From NCBI GenBank assembly GCA_038235275.1, contig JBBSUC010000012.1:50072-114071 (forward strand): a stretch of 64,000 bases of DNA. Direction: 5' to 3'. The position numbers and the translations under genes were made by a program. The notes beneath the pieces were generated by a model. It was not told the origin of the DNA, made no database searches, and saw only the letters and a program-made list of their open reading frames with translations. Origin of the DNA: Persicitalea sp038235275. GTDB lineage: Bacteria; Bacteroidota; Bacteroidia; Cytophagales; Spirosomataceae. Below are positions 17,923-28,100 of this stretch, piece after piece (the first letter of the stretch is position 1; each line of letters begins with the position of its first letter).

Positions 17923-18666
17923 TTATTTTGTGTACACCAAAGGCTGTGAAAACTTGATAATTGCGTTGTTACAACCGGTTTCGATAGAAACCTCGTAGTT
18001 TCCTGACGGCAAATTTCGGGACACATCGCCCGAAGGAAATGGGTAGGTCAATCGGTTGGCTTGTTCTTCGTCGCATGAATTGAGACAGAATCCAGCCGAG
18101 ACAGTAAAGAATTGACGTATTTTACCTGTTTCCTTATTCTTTAGAAAAATGGCGTGAACCAACGGATTGGTGTACAGATTCTTCACGGGAAGATGAATCA
18201 GGATGCGGAAGGTGGAATCGTCTTTCGGGCGGGTGTAGGTGATGGGCAAATCGTCGATAGCTTCCAGACAACCTCCGGGAGGAGAAAGTAGCACTCGATA
18301 GGTAGTGGTCGGCGGGTAGTCTGGCCCGGTGGTTTTGAGCGAGATGAGTAATCTGGCTTCCTGCTTAGACGCACCCGATGGAATGCATCGACAATATGGG
18401 GTGAGAATGATTTTCCCGCTGGGTGTCAATCCTTCCCTAACTTCTGCATTTCGGCTCAGCTCAAATTTTGGAACCAATCCCCCATCCGGCAGGATTGAAG
18501 GGATCTGCACCATAATAGTACGCGTGCGCTGGTCGATCGTTACATCTTTGTCAGGGATGCCGACAAAGGATATGGACTTGATCAGCGTCTTACTTTCATC
18601 GATGTCATTTTCTAGGCAGGAAAAAAACAACATTCCTATTATGAAAAGAAAGACAGTTGTTTTCAT
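17923..18666 (-). CDS. Uncharacterised lipoprotein, paralogue C of three
   Basis: A 247-residue lipoprotein (MKTTVFLFIIGMLFFSCLEN, lipobox ending FFSC). Framework: ISFVGIPDKDVTIDQRTRTI, LPDGGLVPKFEL, TPYCRC, YRVLLSPPGGCLEAIDDLPI, HLPVKNLYTNPLVHAIFLKN, CLNSC, and SGNYEVSIETGC, then KFSQPLVYTK. The A and C copies share most motifs and are closer to each other than to B. The spacing to B is 28 bp, so the copies look like one transcript and one duplication history. Function unknown. Confidence 0.85.
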   Translation of the reverse strand: MKTTVFLFIIGMLFFSCLENDIDESKTLIKSISFVGIPDKDVTIDQRTRTIMVQIPSILPDGGLVPKFELSRNAEVREGLTPSGKIILTPYCRCIPSGASKQEARLLISLKTTGPDYPPTTTYRVLLSPPGGCLEAIDDLPITYTRPKDDSTFRILIHLPVKNLYTNPLVHAIFLKNKETGKIRQFFTVSAGFCLNSCDEEQANRLTYPFPSGDVSRNLPSGNYEVSIETGCNNAIIKFSQPLVYTK

Positions 18667-18734
18667 ATTCTCAGCAATTGTGGGTGGACACTTTCATTGA
18701 TCCAGCGAGCAGGCAAAAGGTAAACTGATTTTTT

Positions 18735-19106
18735 TTATTTCTTCAACTCTATATCCGTCAATTCAAAAGGCAGTGGGATGAAGTTGGATAATTCAAGCGT
18801 ATTATTCGTAAGGTGATAGCCGCTGACTAGCGCCCGTAGCGTGTCTCTTCGGTAACGGCTTGGCAGATTGCACGGTAAAATCGGAGTAGCGTACCTTAAA
18901 TCTATCGTTGTGCTATCAAGATGAGTCAAGTAATAAAATCTGCCCCCAATAAAAAGGACGGGTGCTTGCATCAGATCGCCCTTTCTTCTTAAATCCTTGA
19001 AAACGGACACGCAAGGTGTAGCCAGAATTTCAGGGCTGGTATATTCGTTATCTTTACATCCCACCGAACCACTCAGCAGAAAAAGAAAAATCAAGGCACG
19101 TTTCAT
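18735..19106 (-). CDS. Small uncharacterised lipoprotein, first gene of the lipoprotein operon
   Basis: A 123-residue protein from ATG 19106 (MKRALIFLFLLSGSVGCKDN; lipobox ending SVGC). The frame can start seven codons earlier at 19127, but the signal peptide begins at 19106. It has no clear similarity to the three larger paralogues downstream. It contains a possible disulfide pair (CVSVF and PCNLPSRY) and beta-type segments (FIGGRFYYLTHLDSTTIDLR). It lies 68 bp upstream of paralogue C on the same strand. Function unknown. Confidence 0.65.
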   Translation of the reverse strand: MKRALIFLFLLSGSVGCKDNEYTSPEILATPCVSVFKDLRRKGDLMQAPVLFIGGRFYYLTHLDSTTIDLRYATPILPCNLPSRYRRDTLRALVSGYHLTNNTLELSNFIPLPFELTDIELKK

Positions 19107-19227
19107 GTATTTTGGTTTTTTCTCCAAGACTCGCTTTTCTTTTGTTTGGTTGGAAAAGGGTATAAAAAATGGAAAAATACCTTATGCCAAAACCATCCAT
19201 TGAACTACCAGACCATTTAGAATCCTT

Positions 19228-20136
19228 ATGAAACTGCCCGAAAACCAAGCATCGAGAAGAAGTTTTATAAAGCAAGCGACCGGCACGTTGATTGGCCTGA
19301 CCGCGACGAACGTTCTCGTCCAGGCGGCTGAATTCGGAATCCAGTCTGCCGGGTATTCGTTGTCGCTGGGCGTTTGTGCGACTTACGATAAGGCGGACTT
19401 GTTAAAAAGTTTGGGCTATGATTTTATCGAGGAAAGTGTACCGAATTTTCTTCTGCCCGAGGGGGGCGATGCGCAATACGAGAAAAACCTGCGCTCGCTC
19501 AGGGAAGAAAAATTTCCCATTCGCTCTTACGTCTATTTTTTGCCGGGCAAATTAAAATCAGTGGGCCCCGACGTGCAGCAGGAGCCGATTTTGGAACGGG
19601 CCGAACTGGCCTTCAAGCGGGCGAAAGAGTGCGGCACGAAAAACATCGTGTACGGCAGCGGCGGATCGCGGGCCATTCCTGAGGGTTTCGACCGGGATAA
19701 GGCCAAAGCGCAGCATATCGACCTATGCCGCAAACTGGCCCCTTTGGCCGAAAAATACCAAGTAGCATTGGCGATTGAGCCGCTCAACCGGAGCGAAACG
19801 AACTTCATCAATAGCCTGGCCGAAGGCGTGGAAATCATCGAAGCGGTCAATAATCCCTGGATTAGGCTTCAGTGCGACATCTACCACATGCTCAAAGAAA
19901 ACGAAAGCGCGGGCGAGATTTTGAAATACGGGCAGTACATCTCGCACTGCCACATCGCCGAAAAACGCAAGCGCACCGTACCGGGCGTGGATGGTGATGA
20001 TTTTCGGCCCTATTTTCGGGCGTTAAAGAAGATGAAATACACCGGAGGAATGTCGCTTGAGTGCAATTGGAAGGATTTCGACCGGGAAGTCGTGCAGGGC
20101 ATCGAAGTGGTAAAAAAGCAACTCGCTGAAGTTTAG
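19228..20136 (+). CDS. Exported sugar phosphate isomerase/epimerase-like TIM-barrel protein
   Basis: A 302-residue protein. The N-terminus ASRRSFIKQATGTLIGLTAT is a twin-arginine signal, so the protein is folded before export. The rest is an AP-endonuclease-2-like (xylose isomerase-like) barrel with the usual metal-site acids and histidines: YDFIEESVPNF, LAIEPLNRSETNFIN, CDIYHM, SHCHIAEK and SLECNW. The closest known activity types are hydroxypyruvate isomerase and sugar epimerases. In Bacteroidota such Tat-exported barrels often sit beside PVC-type dehydrogenase/cytochrome proteins, as here (convergent gene at 20266). Substrate unknown. Confidence 0.9.
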   Translation: MKLPENQASRRSFIKQATGTLIGLTATNVLVQAAEFGIQSAGYSLSLGVCATYDKADLLKSLGYDFIEESVPNFLLPEGGDAQYEKNLRSLREEKFPIRSYVYFLPGKLKSVGPDVQQEPILERAELAFKRAKECGTKNIVYGSGGSRAIPEGFDRDKAKAQHIDLCRKLAPLAEKYQVALAIEPLNRSETNFINSLAEGVEIIEAVNNPWIRLQCDIYHMLKENESAGEILKYGQYISHCHIAEKRKRTVPGVDGDDFRPYFRALKKMKYTGGMSLECNWKDFDREVVQGIEVVKKQLAEV

Positions 20137-20169
20137 TAAGTCCCTCAACCGTATATTTTGCGATAAAAA

Positions 20170-20198
20170 GCCACGCCCCGGAAATCCCGAGGCGTGGC
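20170..20198 (-). terminator. Rho-independent terminator of the large cytochrome gene
   Basis: GCCACGCC at 20170-20177 pairs with GGCGTGGC at 20191-20198, with extra pairs inside the loop. On the minus strand a T-run (CTTTTTATCG) follows, so it ends the gene at 20266-23442. No T-run follows on the plus strand. Confidence 0.8.
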
Positions 20199-20265
20199 AG
20201 AAAAAAGAACCGTTATCACCCCGCTGTCACGCTGAGCGGACCGAGCTGGCGAACCAGGCGAAGCG

Positions 20266-23200
20266 TTATTTCTCCATCGGGTACTCCTTCAAAAGCTGAT
20301 TCGGCTTATAAAACATGGGATCTTTCTCCGTTTTCGCCCGCACTTCCTTTACCTTTTCAGCCGAAATGGCTGAGGCATCATTGCCAAAGGATTTTCGGAC
20401 GTAAGTCAGCACCGAGGCTATTTCCTGATCGTCGAGCATCGCCCCGAAGGGCGTCATGGGAACAAGTCCAGCGTAGTCCTTGCCATTGACCTCGATGGGC
20501 CCTAAAAGCCCTTTCAGTACGATTTTGATCAGACGCTCCTCGTTGCCGTTTACCCATTTGGTCCCCGCCAATGGGGGAAAGCCCGAGGCCGATAGTCCCA
20601 ACCCGTCGGGCTGGTGACAGGTGGCACAGTAGCCGTCGCGGCTGAAAATTTCCTTACCCTTAGCAAAGGCATCGAGTTCGGGAGTTTTCATAGTAGCCAC
20701 TGCCTTTTTTTCCTGTTTTTGACGAACGAGTTGACCGTTCAAGTGAGCCTCGGCGGTTTCAAAAGATTTCTCCATCCAGGAGTCTAGTGGCATTTTCTTA
20801 GCCTCTGCCAGAATGTCCAGCCCTTTTTCTTTGTCCAGCCACGAGGCCGCCACGATAGCTTCCAGCCGCACCCGGCCGTGCGGGTCGCGGGCGGCTTCAG
20901 TAAGCAGTTCGGCCTGGTTGGGAATCTGGTGACCCACGTAGCGCACCACCCGCACAGCGGCGGCGCGGGCGTGGTAGTCTTTGGCGTGGAGCATTTGATC
21001 CAAAAGCTTTTTGTCCACCTTATCGAGGCCCCAGGTTGCCCAGAGAGCTTCCAGCACGTTGTGTTCGTAGTTGGCATCTTTTTTATTTAAAGCCGCGACC
21101 CATTTCGTGATTTTGGGTAAAACCTCGGCGGATTTCCGGCCTCGCAGCTCGCGCTGGGTTCGGTAGCGGCTGCGGTACTCGGGTAGTTTGAGGTTGTCCA
21201 AAAGCTGCTCCACGCTGGCTCCGGCAATCTTAGCGGGCTTCACGAGCGGCCGCGACGGATAAGTGATGCGATAGATGCGCCCGTGGACGTGGTCGCGCAA
21301 CGGGTCACGGGCGTTGTGCTGCATGTGGCCGATGAGGATATTGTGCCAGTCGATGAAATACAGCGAACCGTCCGGCGCAAACTCCATGTCCACAGGCCGG
21401 AAGTTCCGGTCGTCGCCTTTCACCAAATCCATCACAAAATTGCTCTTGTAGCCCGTGCCGTCGTCTTTCAACGTGTGCATCTTCATGCCCAGAAAACCAA
21501 TGGTATTGTTAATGAGGAAATCGCCCTGCACGTCGTCGGGGAAGTGGCGACTCGACACGAATTCCAGGCCCGAGGTAGGCCGTACCCGCTGGTCGGGCTG
21601 GATCAACTGCACACCCTTGTCCATGCTCTCGCCGTACATCGGCTTCACGGTGCCGGGCAGCATCCAGCGGACGTCAGGGCTGGACGTTTCGGCAAAAATC
21701 TGTTGCCCCCACTCGTCGAAAGCAATGCCCCAGGGATTGGGAATGGGCAACTGTGCCACGCGCTCCAGTTTGTGGAGTTGCGGGGCGTAGCGGTAAAAAC
21801 CGCCGTTGGTCCCCCGTACCGTGCCGTAGGAAGTCTCGACGTTGGTATGCAAAAACACACCCTCGCCCATGTACATTGCACCGGAGGGATCGGAGGTCCA
21901 GGCGCTGATTTCGTGGTGGGTGTCGTGGTCGTCGAAGCCGCTCATAATAATGGTTTCCTTGTCGGCGTGGTCGTCACCATCGGTGTCGGTGAAGAGTTTC
22001 AGGTTGGTACCCTGCGACACGTACACGCCTTCGGGCGTAAGCTCGAAGCCCACCGGAACCGACAGCCCCCTGACAAAAATGGTTTCCTTGTCGGCCTTGC
22101 CATCGTTGTTGGTATCCTCATAGATCATGATTTTATCGTCAGGCTTGCTGTCGCCGGGCTTGTAGTGCGGGTAGCTGGGCATGGTCACTACCCACAGACG
22201 GCCTTTGTTGTCGAAGGTCATCTGCACGGGGTTGGCCAGGTCGGGGAATTCTTTCTCAGAAGCGAACAATTCGATCTTGTAGCCAGCAGGGACCTTTAAT
22301 TTATCCAATGCATCCTGGCCGTATAAATATGTCAAACTGCCATTGGCTTCCGGATTGAAATTGGTTTTGACGGGCGGCAGTTTGCGGGTGCGCTTATCGG
22401 CGGCGGCCACGTCGATGGCGAAGCCCTCGCAGTTGCATGCGGCGGCCCAAACTGCCGTATCGCGAATGGCGGTCATTTGCCGAATCTTGTCGATTTCGTA
22501 GGGATAGTTGTCTGGTCCGAAGGGGTTGAAGCGACGCCCCCAGGCGTGGACGCCGTTGGGAATCTTATAGTCGTCGAGCCACATGAAGTTTTTCTCCTTC
22601 ACGGCCTTATGTACCAGCTCGCGGTTGGTGCCTGATTTGGCGGACTCTTTACCGAAAATCTTATCGGCCAGCAGGACGCCTAACTTTTGATATCCTGCGT
22701 CGTTCATTTGCGAGCCATCGATAGTCAGCTGGTCTTTACTGTCTTTGTACCAGCCTTGTGATGGGGTGAAAGCGTCCACAAACAACACTTTGTTTTCCTC
22801 ACAAACCTCCTTCATGCCCTGCGTGTATAGGGACAAATTTTTGTTGATCTCTTTACCATCGGGAACATCCATAATCGCCGACAAATCTTCGTAGGCAATG
22901 GGCGAAACGATAGCCATTTTGGGCGGCGTGATGCCATTATAGCGCATCGACAAGCTGTGTTTGAGAAAGGCGTCGAGCTCGGCTTTGAAATTGGCCAGTC
23001 CGGCCTCCCCCTGAAACGATTCGCTGTAGCCAAAGAAGCCAACGACTACATCAGCCCCCAGACGAATCAGCCACTGATCGTCGGAGGGAAAGTTGCCCTG
23101 GCTGTCGGAGGGATTGGCATATTCGGTCTGAAACTTCTCCGCGCCGGGAAAGGCCCAGGGCGAAAACCGCGCCGAACGGGGACGGAAGCCAGGCGTATCG

Positions 23201-23442
23201 CCGGGGTCGCACATATTGCGAATAAAAAGCTGGTGGTCGGGATAGCGGACTTGCATTTCGGTTTCGAAATGACCAAAATTAATCATCCGCGAGCCGAGGT
23301 TGCCGCCGATCAGGAATATTCGCTCGCCCCGGTCGATGGGTAGGCTGTCGTCATCTATGAAGCGGAAGGCGGTGAAGAAAAGAAGGGAGAGAACGAAAAG
23401 GCCAAGGAGTCCACTAATGCCTTTTTTGACGGGTTTGGACAT
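20266..23442 (-). CDS. Fusion of SGNH hydrolase, PVC-type dehydrogenase, HEAT repeats and cytochrome c
   Basis: A 1058-residue exported protein. It starts with a membrane/signal segment (about residues 9-28), then an SGNH/GDSL-like domain in which the GDS block reads FLIGGNLGSRM and the last block is NDAGYQKLGVLLAD. Residues of about 370-740 form a six-bladed beta-propeller dehydrogenase of the planctomycete type (LFASEKEFPDLANPVQMTFD, DTHHEISAWTSDPSGAMYMG). HEAT-like helices follow, and then a C-terminal class I cytochrome c with Cys939-x-x-Cys-His943. Such proteins probably oxidise sugars or related substrates in the periplasm and pass electrons to the attached heme. The substrate is not known. 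The Tat-exported isomerase-like protein next door may act in the same pathway. Confidence 0.9.
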   Translation of the reverse strand: MSKPVKKGISGLLGLFVLSLLFFTAFRFIDDDSLPIDRGERIFLIGGNLGSRMINFGHFETEMQVRYPDHQLFIRNMCDPGDTPGFRPRSARFSPWAFPGAEKFQTEYANPSDSQGNFPSDDQWLIRLGADVVVGFFGYSESFQGEAGLANFKAELDAFLKHSLSMRYNGITPPKMAIVSPIAYEDLSAIMDVPDGKEINKNLSLYTQGMKEVCEENKVLFVDAFTPSQGWYKDSKDQLTIDGSQMNDAGYQKLGVLLADKIFGKESAKSGTNRELVHKAVKEKNFMWLDDYKIPNGVHAWGRRFNPFGPDNYPYEIDKIRQMTAIRDTAVWAAACNCEGFAIDVAAADKRTRKLPPVKTNFNPEANGSLTYLYGQDALDKLKVPAGYKIELFASEKEFPDLANPVQMTFDNKGRLWVVTMPSYPHYKPGDSKPDDKIMIYEDTNNDGKADKETIFVRGLSVPVGFELTPEGVYVSQGTNLKLFTDTDGDDHADKETIIMSGFDDHDTHHEISAWTSDPSGAMYMGEGVFLHTNVETSYGTVRGTNGGFYRYAPQLHKLERVAQLPIPNPWGIAFDEWGQQIFAETSSPDVRWMLPGTVKPMYGESMDKGVQLIQPDQRVRPTSGLEFVSSRHFPDDVQGDFLINNTIGFLGMKMHTLKDDGTGYKSNFVMDLVKGDDRNFRPVDMEFAPDGSLYFIDWHNILIGHMQHNARDPLRDHVHGRIYRITYPSRPLVKPAKIAGASVEQLLDNLKLPEYRSRYRTQRELRGRKSAEVLPKITKWVAALNKKDANYEHNVLEALWATWGLDKVDKKLLDQMLHAKDYHARAAAVRVVRYVGHQIPNQAELLTEAARDPHGRVRLEAIVAASWLDKEKGLDILAEAKKMPLDSWMEKSFETAEAHLNGQLVRQKQEKKAVATMKTPELDAFAKGKEIFSRDGYCATCHQPDGLGLSASGFPPLAGTKWVNGNEERLIKIVLKGLLGPIEVNGKDYAGLVPMTPFGAMLDDQEIASVLTYVRKSFGNDASAISAEKVKEVRAKTEKDPMFYKPNQLLKEYPMEK

Positions 23443-23532
23443 GATATTATTTTTAAGAGGTTAATTTTAAGGACGCGGCTAGTTGATTTAACGCCTTACC
23501 CGAAGTAAAGTTAATTTCCTGGCCTTTATACC

Positions 23533-23561
23533 CCGAAAGCACCTTAAAAAGATGCTTTCGG
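23533..23561 (-). terminator. Hairpin downstream of the second susD-like gene
   Basis: CCGAAAGCA (23533-23541) and TGCTTTCGG (23553-23561) form a perfect 9-bp stem with an 11-base loop, about 30 bases after the susD-like stop on the minus strand. No proper T-run follows, so it may be a weak terminator or an mRNA 3' stabiliser. Confidence 0.5.
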
Positions 23562-23592
23562 AGAGGAAACATAATGAAGGAAATTTCAAGTA

Positions 23593-25092
23593 TCAATATC
23601 CTGGGTTCTGCTTTAACTTGCTGTTGTTGCGGATTTCGGCGGTGGGAATAGGGAATAATAACTCCCGAGCCTGTAACACTGGTCCGTAGGAAAACTTATG
23701 GCCGACAAAGTCCTCGAACTTCTTAGATTCGACGTTGAATGCCTTCCGCAGTCGGACCATGTCGTACCAGGTTTTATTCTCAAAACTCAGTTCGTACCAC
23801 CGCTCTTTCCATACCGCCTCGCGGAATTGCTCCTTGGTCAGTCCGCTGAGGGCGGGCAGGTTGGCCCGTTGCCTGATTTTGTTCACGGCCTCGTTTGCGG
23901 CGGGATTGGAACCGCTGGCTTCGTTGACCGCTTCGGCGTAGGTCAGCAGTACCTCGGCGTAGCGCAGGATAGGCCAGTTCAAGTTACTGCTGGTGGTGGT
24001 AAGTTGCGCCTCGGTGTCGAAGAGTTTGTAAATGTAGTATCCGCCCAGGTCGCGGGTTTGGGTGCGGTCTTTGCGGAGTGAGAATGTTTTGTAGTAAAAC
24101 TGCTTCTCATCGGCCCGTTTATCACCCTTGGCGTAGGATTCTACAAACTCCTTGTTGGCAAAAATGGCCCCTGTTTCGTCGGTATAGGCTGAAATACCCT
24201 GGTTGTAAGGAATGATAGAACTCTGCCAGTTAGAGGGCAGGATAAAAGCCGCGTACTGCACCATAAAAATATTTTCACCCTTGTTCTTCTGGCTGGGATT
24301 ATGTAAATCGTCGTAGCTGGCGAAAAGACTGAATTTTCCTGAGTCGATCACTTCTTTGGCCTTGTCGGCGGCCTTTTGGAAGTATTCTTTTTTTTGCAAA
24401 GGATAGCCCGCCATCGTCAAATACACACTGGCCAGCAGTGACTTGACGGCCCCCAAACTGGCCCTTCCCGTAGCATCGGTGTAAGGCAAACCCGAAGCTT
24501 CGGCTTCGAGCAGATCCGCTTCGATAAGCTTATACACCTGTTCGGGCGTGGACTGTTCGGCATAAAGATCGGGCGATTTGAGATTGACCGGTTCGGAAAT
24601 CAACGGGATGCTACCAAAAATTCTAACCAAGTCGTAATAATATAGAGCGCGGAGAAAATGGGCTTCGCCGAGGTACTTCTTCTTGGCGATTTCGTTCATT
24701 GGGATGTCGGGAATTTTGGCAATCGCCAGATTGGCATTGGCAATGCCCCGGTAAAATCCCGTCCAGTAGGTTGCTCCGTAACCATTGTCTGAATTGTTGA
24801 CCAGGTTGCGGACAAAAATGCTATTTTGTGCTTGTCCCAGCTCGGTATTAGCCAGGCCGGTGCCGAATTCCAGCATCATCCAGGGTGCGCCGTTGAATCC
24901 GCCGCCTAGGACGCTTCTCAGGTTTTCGTAGATGGAATTCACCACGCTCTCGGCGTGTTCGGGCTTGGTGAAGTAGTTCTCGAGCGTGAAATTAGATTTG
25001 TCAGGTTCCTGCAAAAAATCGGAACAGCCCGATCCGAAAAATACCAGGGTACCACTGAGTACCAGTTTGGTGATTGTTTTATTGAGTTTCAT
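23593..25092 (-). CDS. SusD/RagB-family nutrient-binding lipoprotein (second pair)
   Basis: A 499-residue lipoprotein: LVLSGTLVFFGSGCSDFLQE gives a lipobox ending GSGC (Cys23). DFLQEPDKSNFTLENYF is a standard SusD N-terminus, LGEAHFLRALYYYDLVRIFG around residue 145 is the TPR block, and ERWYELSFENKTWYDMVRLR is the C-terminal RagB/SusD signature. It is the ligand-binding lid for the SusC protein encoded 20 bp upstream on the same strand, and forms the last gene of a sigma-FecR-SusC-SusD operon. Confidence 0.95.
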   Translation of the reverse strand: MKLNKTITKLVLSGTLVFFGSGCSDFLQEPDKSNFTLENYFTKPEHAESVVNSIYENLRSVLGGGFNGAPWMMLEFGTGLANTELGQAQNSIFVRNLVNNSDNGYGATYWTGFYRGIANANLAIAKIPDIPMNEIAKKKYLGEAHFLRALYYYDLVRIFGSIPLISEPVNLKSPDLYAEQSTPEQVYKLIEADLLEAEASGLPYTDATGRASLGAVKSLLASVYLTMAGYPLQKKEYFQKAADKAKEVIDSGKFSLFASYDDLHNPSQKNKGENIFMVQYAAFILPSNWQSSIIPYNQGISAYTDETGAIFANKEFVESYAKGDKRADEKQFYYKTFSLRKDRTQTRDLGGYYIYKLFDTEAQLTTTSSNLNWPILRYAEVLLTYAEAVNEASGSNPAANEAVNKIRQRANLPALSGLTKEQFREAVWKERWYELSFENKTWYDMVRLRKAFNVESKKFEDFVGHKFSYGPVLQARELLFPIPTAEIRNNSKLKQNPGY

Positions 25093-25112
25093 AGCAAAAT
25101 GACGTTTTAAGG

Positions 25113-28100
25113 TTATAAACCGATGTTCAATCCTACCATAAAGACACGAGGCTTGGGGTAGGCGTATAAATCTACGCCCTGGTCAAAGGCGGCTCCCGAG
25201 GTCGAGACTTCCGGGTCGTAGCCCTGGAACTTAGTTTTCAGGAAGAAATTCTGCGCCGATACAAAGGCCCGCAGCCGATTCAGATGCAGCTTGTCAAGCA
25301 CTGTGTTCGAGAAGCGATAAGCCAACAGGATATTTCGGCCGCGCAGAAACGAGCCATCTTGCACCCGGTAAGTGTCGTTATTGGTATTGTATCCCGCCGA
25401 CACGGGTCGTAGTTGCGCCAATGGCGTGTCCTGATTTTCAGGCGTCCAGCCCAGCAAAACGGTCTTAAAACTATTGGCAATGCCCACCCGATCTTCGGCC
25501 GAGTGTTTGCTGCGGAACAGCACGTCGTTGCCAAACATAAATTGCAGATCGACGGTCAGTTCCAGATTGCCGTAGCCAAAAGTATTCAGGAAAGTACCAA
25601 AACCGTCAGGAATACCTTTGCCGATCACGACTCGGTCGTTGTCATTGATCTTGCCGTCACCGTTGGTATCCTGGTACTTGATGTCGCCCGGTTTTTTCAG
25701 AAACTTGGTAGCCTCCGACTCTTCGCTGGTGTTCCAGGTACCCAGGTGGACAAAGCCAAAGAAGGACCCTACCGGTTCGCCCTCCCGGATAATGGTGGAA
25801 CCCGGAAAGATATCCGCGCCGCCCGTCAGTGACTTTACCCGATTTCGGTTGAAGGAGATATTGAAAGTGGAGTTCCAGGTAAACTTCGGGGTGGCGAAGT
25901 TGACGGTATTGATGGCAAACTCGGCGCCCTGGTTCACCATGCTGCCAACGTTTTGGCTGACGGTGGTAAAGCCGCTGCTGGAAGGTACTGGGGCGTTGAG
26001 CAACATATTGGTCGTCAGCTTCCGATAAATATCCGCTTCCAGCGTGATGCGGTTATTAAATAGACCCAATTCTACGCCAGCATCCGCTTGCAGGGTTTTT
26101 TCCCAGCGCAAATCTGGATTAGCCAAACGATTGATCCCAATACCCACCTGACGCGCCCCGTTAAAAATCACCGAGTAGTTACCCAAACCCGCCAGGGCCT
26201 GGTAGGCGGTAATTTCCGAGTTGCCGGTGGATCCAATGCTAGCGCGTATCTTCAGATTGGAGATCGTAGGAATGCCCTTCATAAACTCCTCTTCCGTGAC
26301 CCGCCAGGCCAATGCCGCCGAAGGAAACAGAGCGTACTGATTGGCTGAACCAAATTTGGAAGACCCATCTATCCGACCCGTAAAGGTCAACAGATACCGG
26401 TCCTTCAAGCCGTAATTGATGCGACCAAAATAGGAGTTCAGGCCGTAAGCACTGGTGCTGGAGGAGGGAGCCACCGCTACCGCTCCCGCACCGAGGTTAT
26501 TGAACTGAAAGTAATCGTCCTGGAACCGCTGAGATTGCGCCCGTGAGGTGAAACGATCCACGTGCTGCCAGGCCACGCCCAGTAAGGCGTTCAGGGAGTG
26601 AATACTAGCAAACCGGGTATTATAAGTCAGGTAATTCTCAAACTGCCAGGAGTTGTGCCGCGAGTCGTTGATGGATGCATCACCGCCCTGATTGCGCGAG
26701 ATGTAATTGAGCGTTCGTCCGCCGTAGTAGTCGATGCGCTGGTTGATGATGTTAGTACCCAGGGTGGTGCGCAGTTCCAGGCCCTTCGCTAGATTGATGT
26801 TGGTATAGACGCTGCCCAGCATCGTCTGGGTTTTGACCAAGTAAATCCTTTCGGTGATGACCTGGATAGGACTACCGCCGCCCTCCATACCGGGGTAGTT
26901 TTCGTTACTGCCCCAGCGGCCATCGGGATATTTTACCGGGATGATGGGAAGCTCTTCCAGCACCTGACGCATGGGGATAATGCCGCCGCCGCCCAGGGGA
27001 TCCACCTGATTCTCGTTCTGGTCGTTATAGCTCAGTGAGCCGCCCACTTTCAGCCATTTCTTGATTTGACTGTCCATAACGAAGCGCCCAGAGTACCGTT
27101 TCAGGTAAGATGCTTTCATCAGACCCTCCTCATTGCGATAACCCAGGTACAACCCAAAGGCGTCCTTTCCATTGCCACCGCTGAATCCAAGCTGGTGATT
27201 CTGAGTTTTGGCCCGACGAAAAGACTCATCCTGCCAGTCGGTATCGTAAAGCGGCTTGCCGCTGGCGTCGAACAGCAACGGGTCGGTGCGTTTGGTCTTG
27301 GGATCGGTGAATTTTCCACCCGCCCAGCCCACCGGGTCATACTTCTGGGCGTTCTGGTAGGCGATGTCCTCCGCCCGAAGGAACTCCTCCGAGTTGAGCA
27401 AAGGGATTTTTTTTGGCAAAACGCCCACGCTAAACTCCGTATCGTAAGTTACGCGCCCGCCGTCGCTGCCGCGTTTGGTGGTGACCAGGATTACGCCATT
27501 GGCCCCGCGCGCGCCGTATATAGCCGTGGCCGAGGCGTCTTTTAGCACCTCCACCGAAGCGATGTCGTTAGGATTGATAAAGTCGATCGGCGTGCTGCCA
27601 TTAGCCAGGTCAGTGGCGTTGAGAATTACGCCGTCGATGACGTAAAGCGGATTGTTGGCCACACTCACCGAAGTGTTGCCTCTAATCCGAATGTTCGCCC
27701 GTCCGCCCGGACGGCCCGAGTTAGTCGAAACATTCACTCCGGTAATGCGTCCGCTCAGGGCCTGGTTGAGCGAGGCCACCGGACGTTCCCGCAGCGTTTC
27801 GCCCTTCACGGCCCCCACCGCCCCGGTTAGGTCAGATTTGCGCTGCACGCCGTATCCCACCACGACCACCTCGTCCAGCGACTTGTCATCCACCGCCATC
27901 CTGATGTCGAGTTGCGACTGGTTGTTCAACTGGATTTCCTGCGTCATGAACCCGACGAAGCTAAAGACAAGCGTTGGATTGGTTTCCACGACGGCCAGTT
28001 CAAATTTTCCCTCGTTGTTGGTGGTCGTGCCGCGCGTGGTGCCTTTCACCACCACGCTCACGCCAGGCAGTCCGGCGTTATTTTCGTCGGTAACCGTGCC

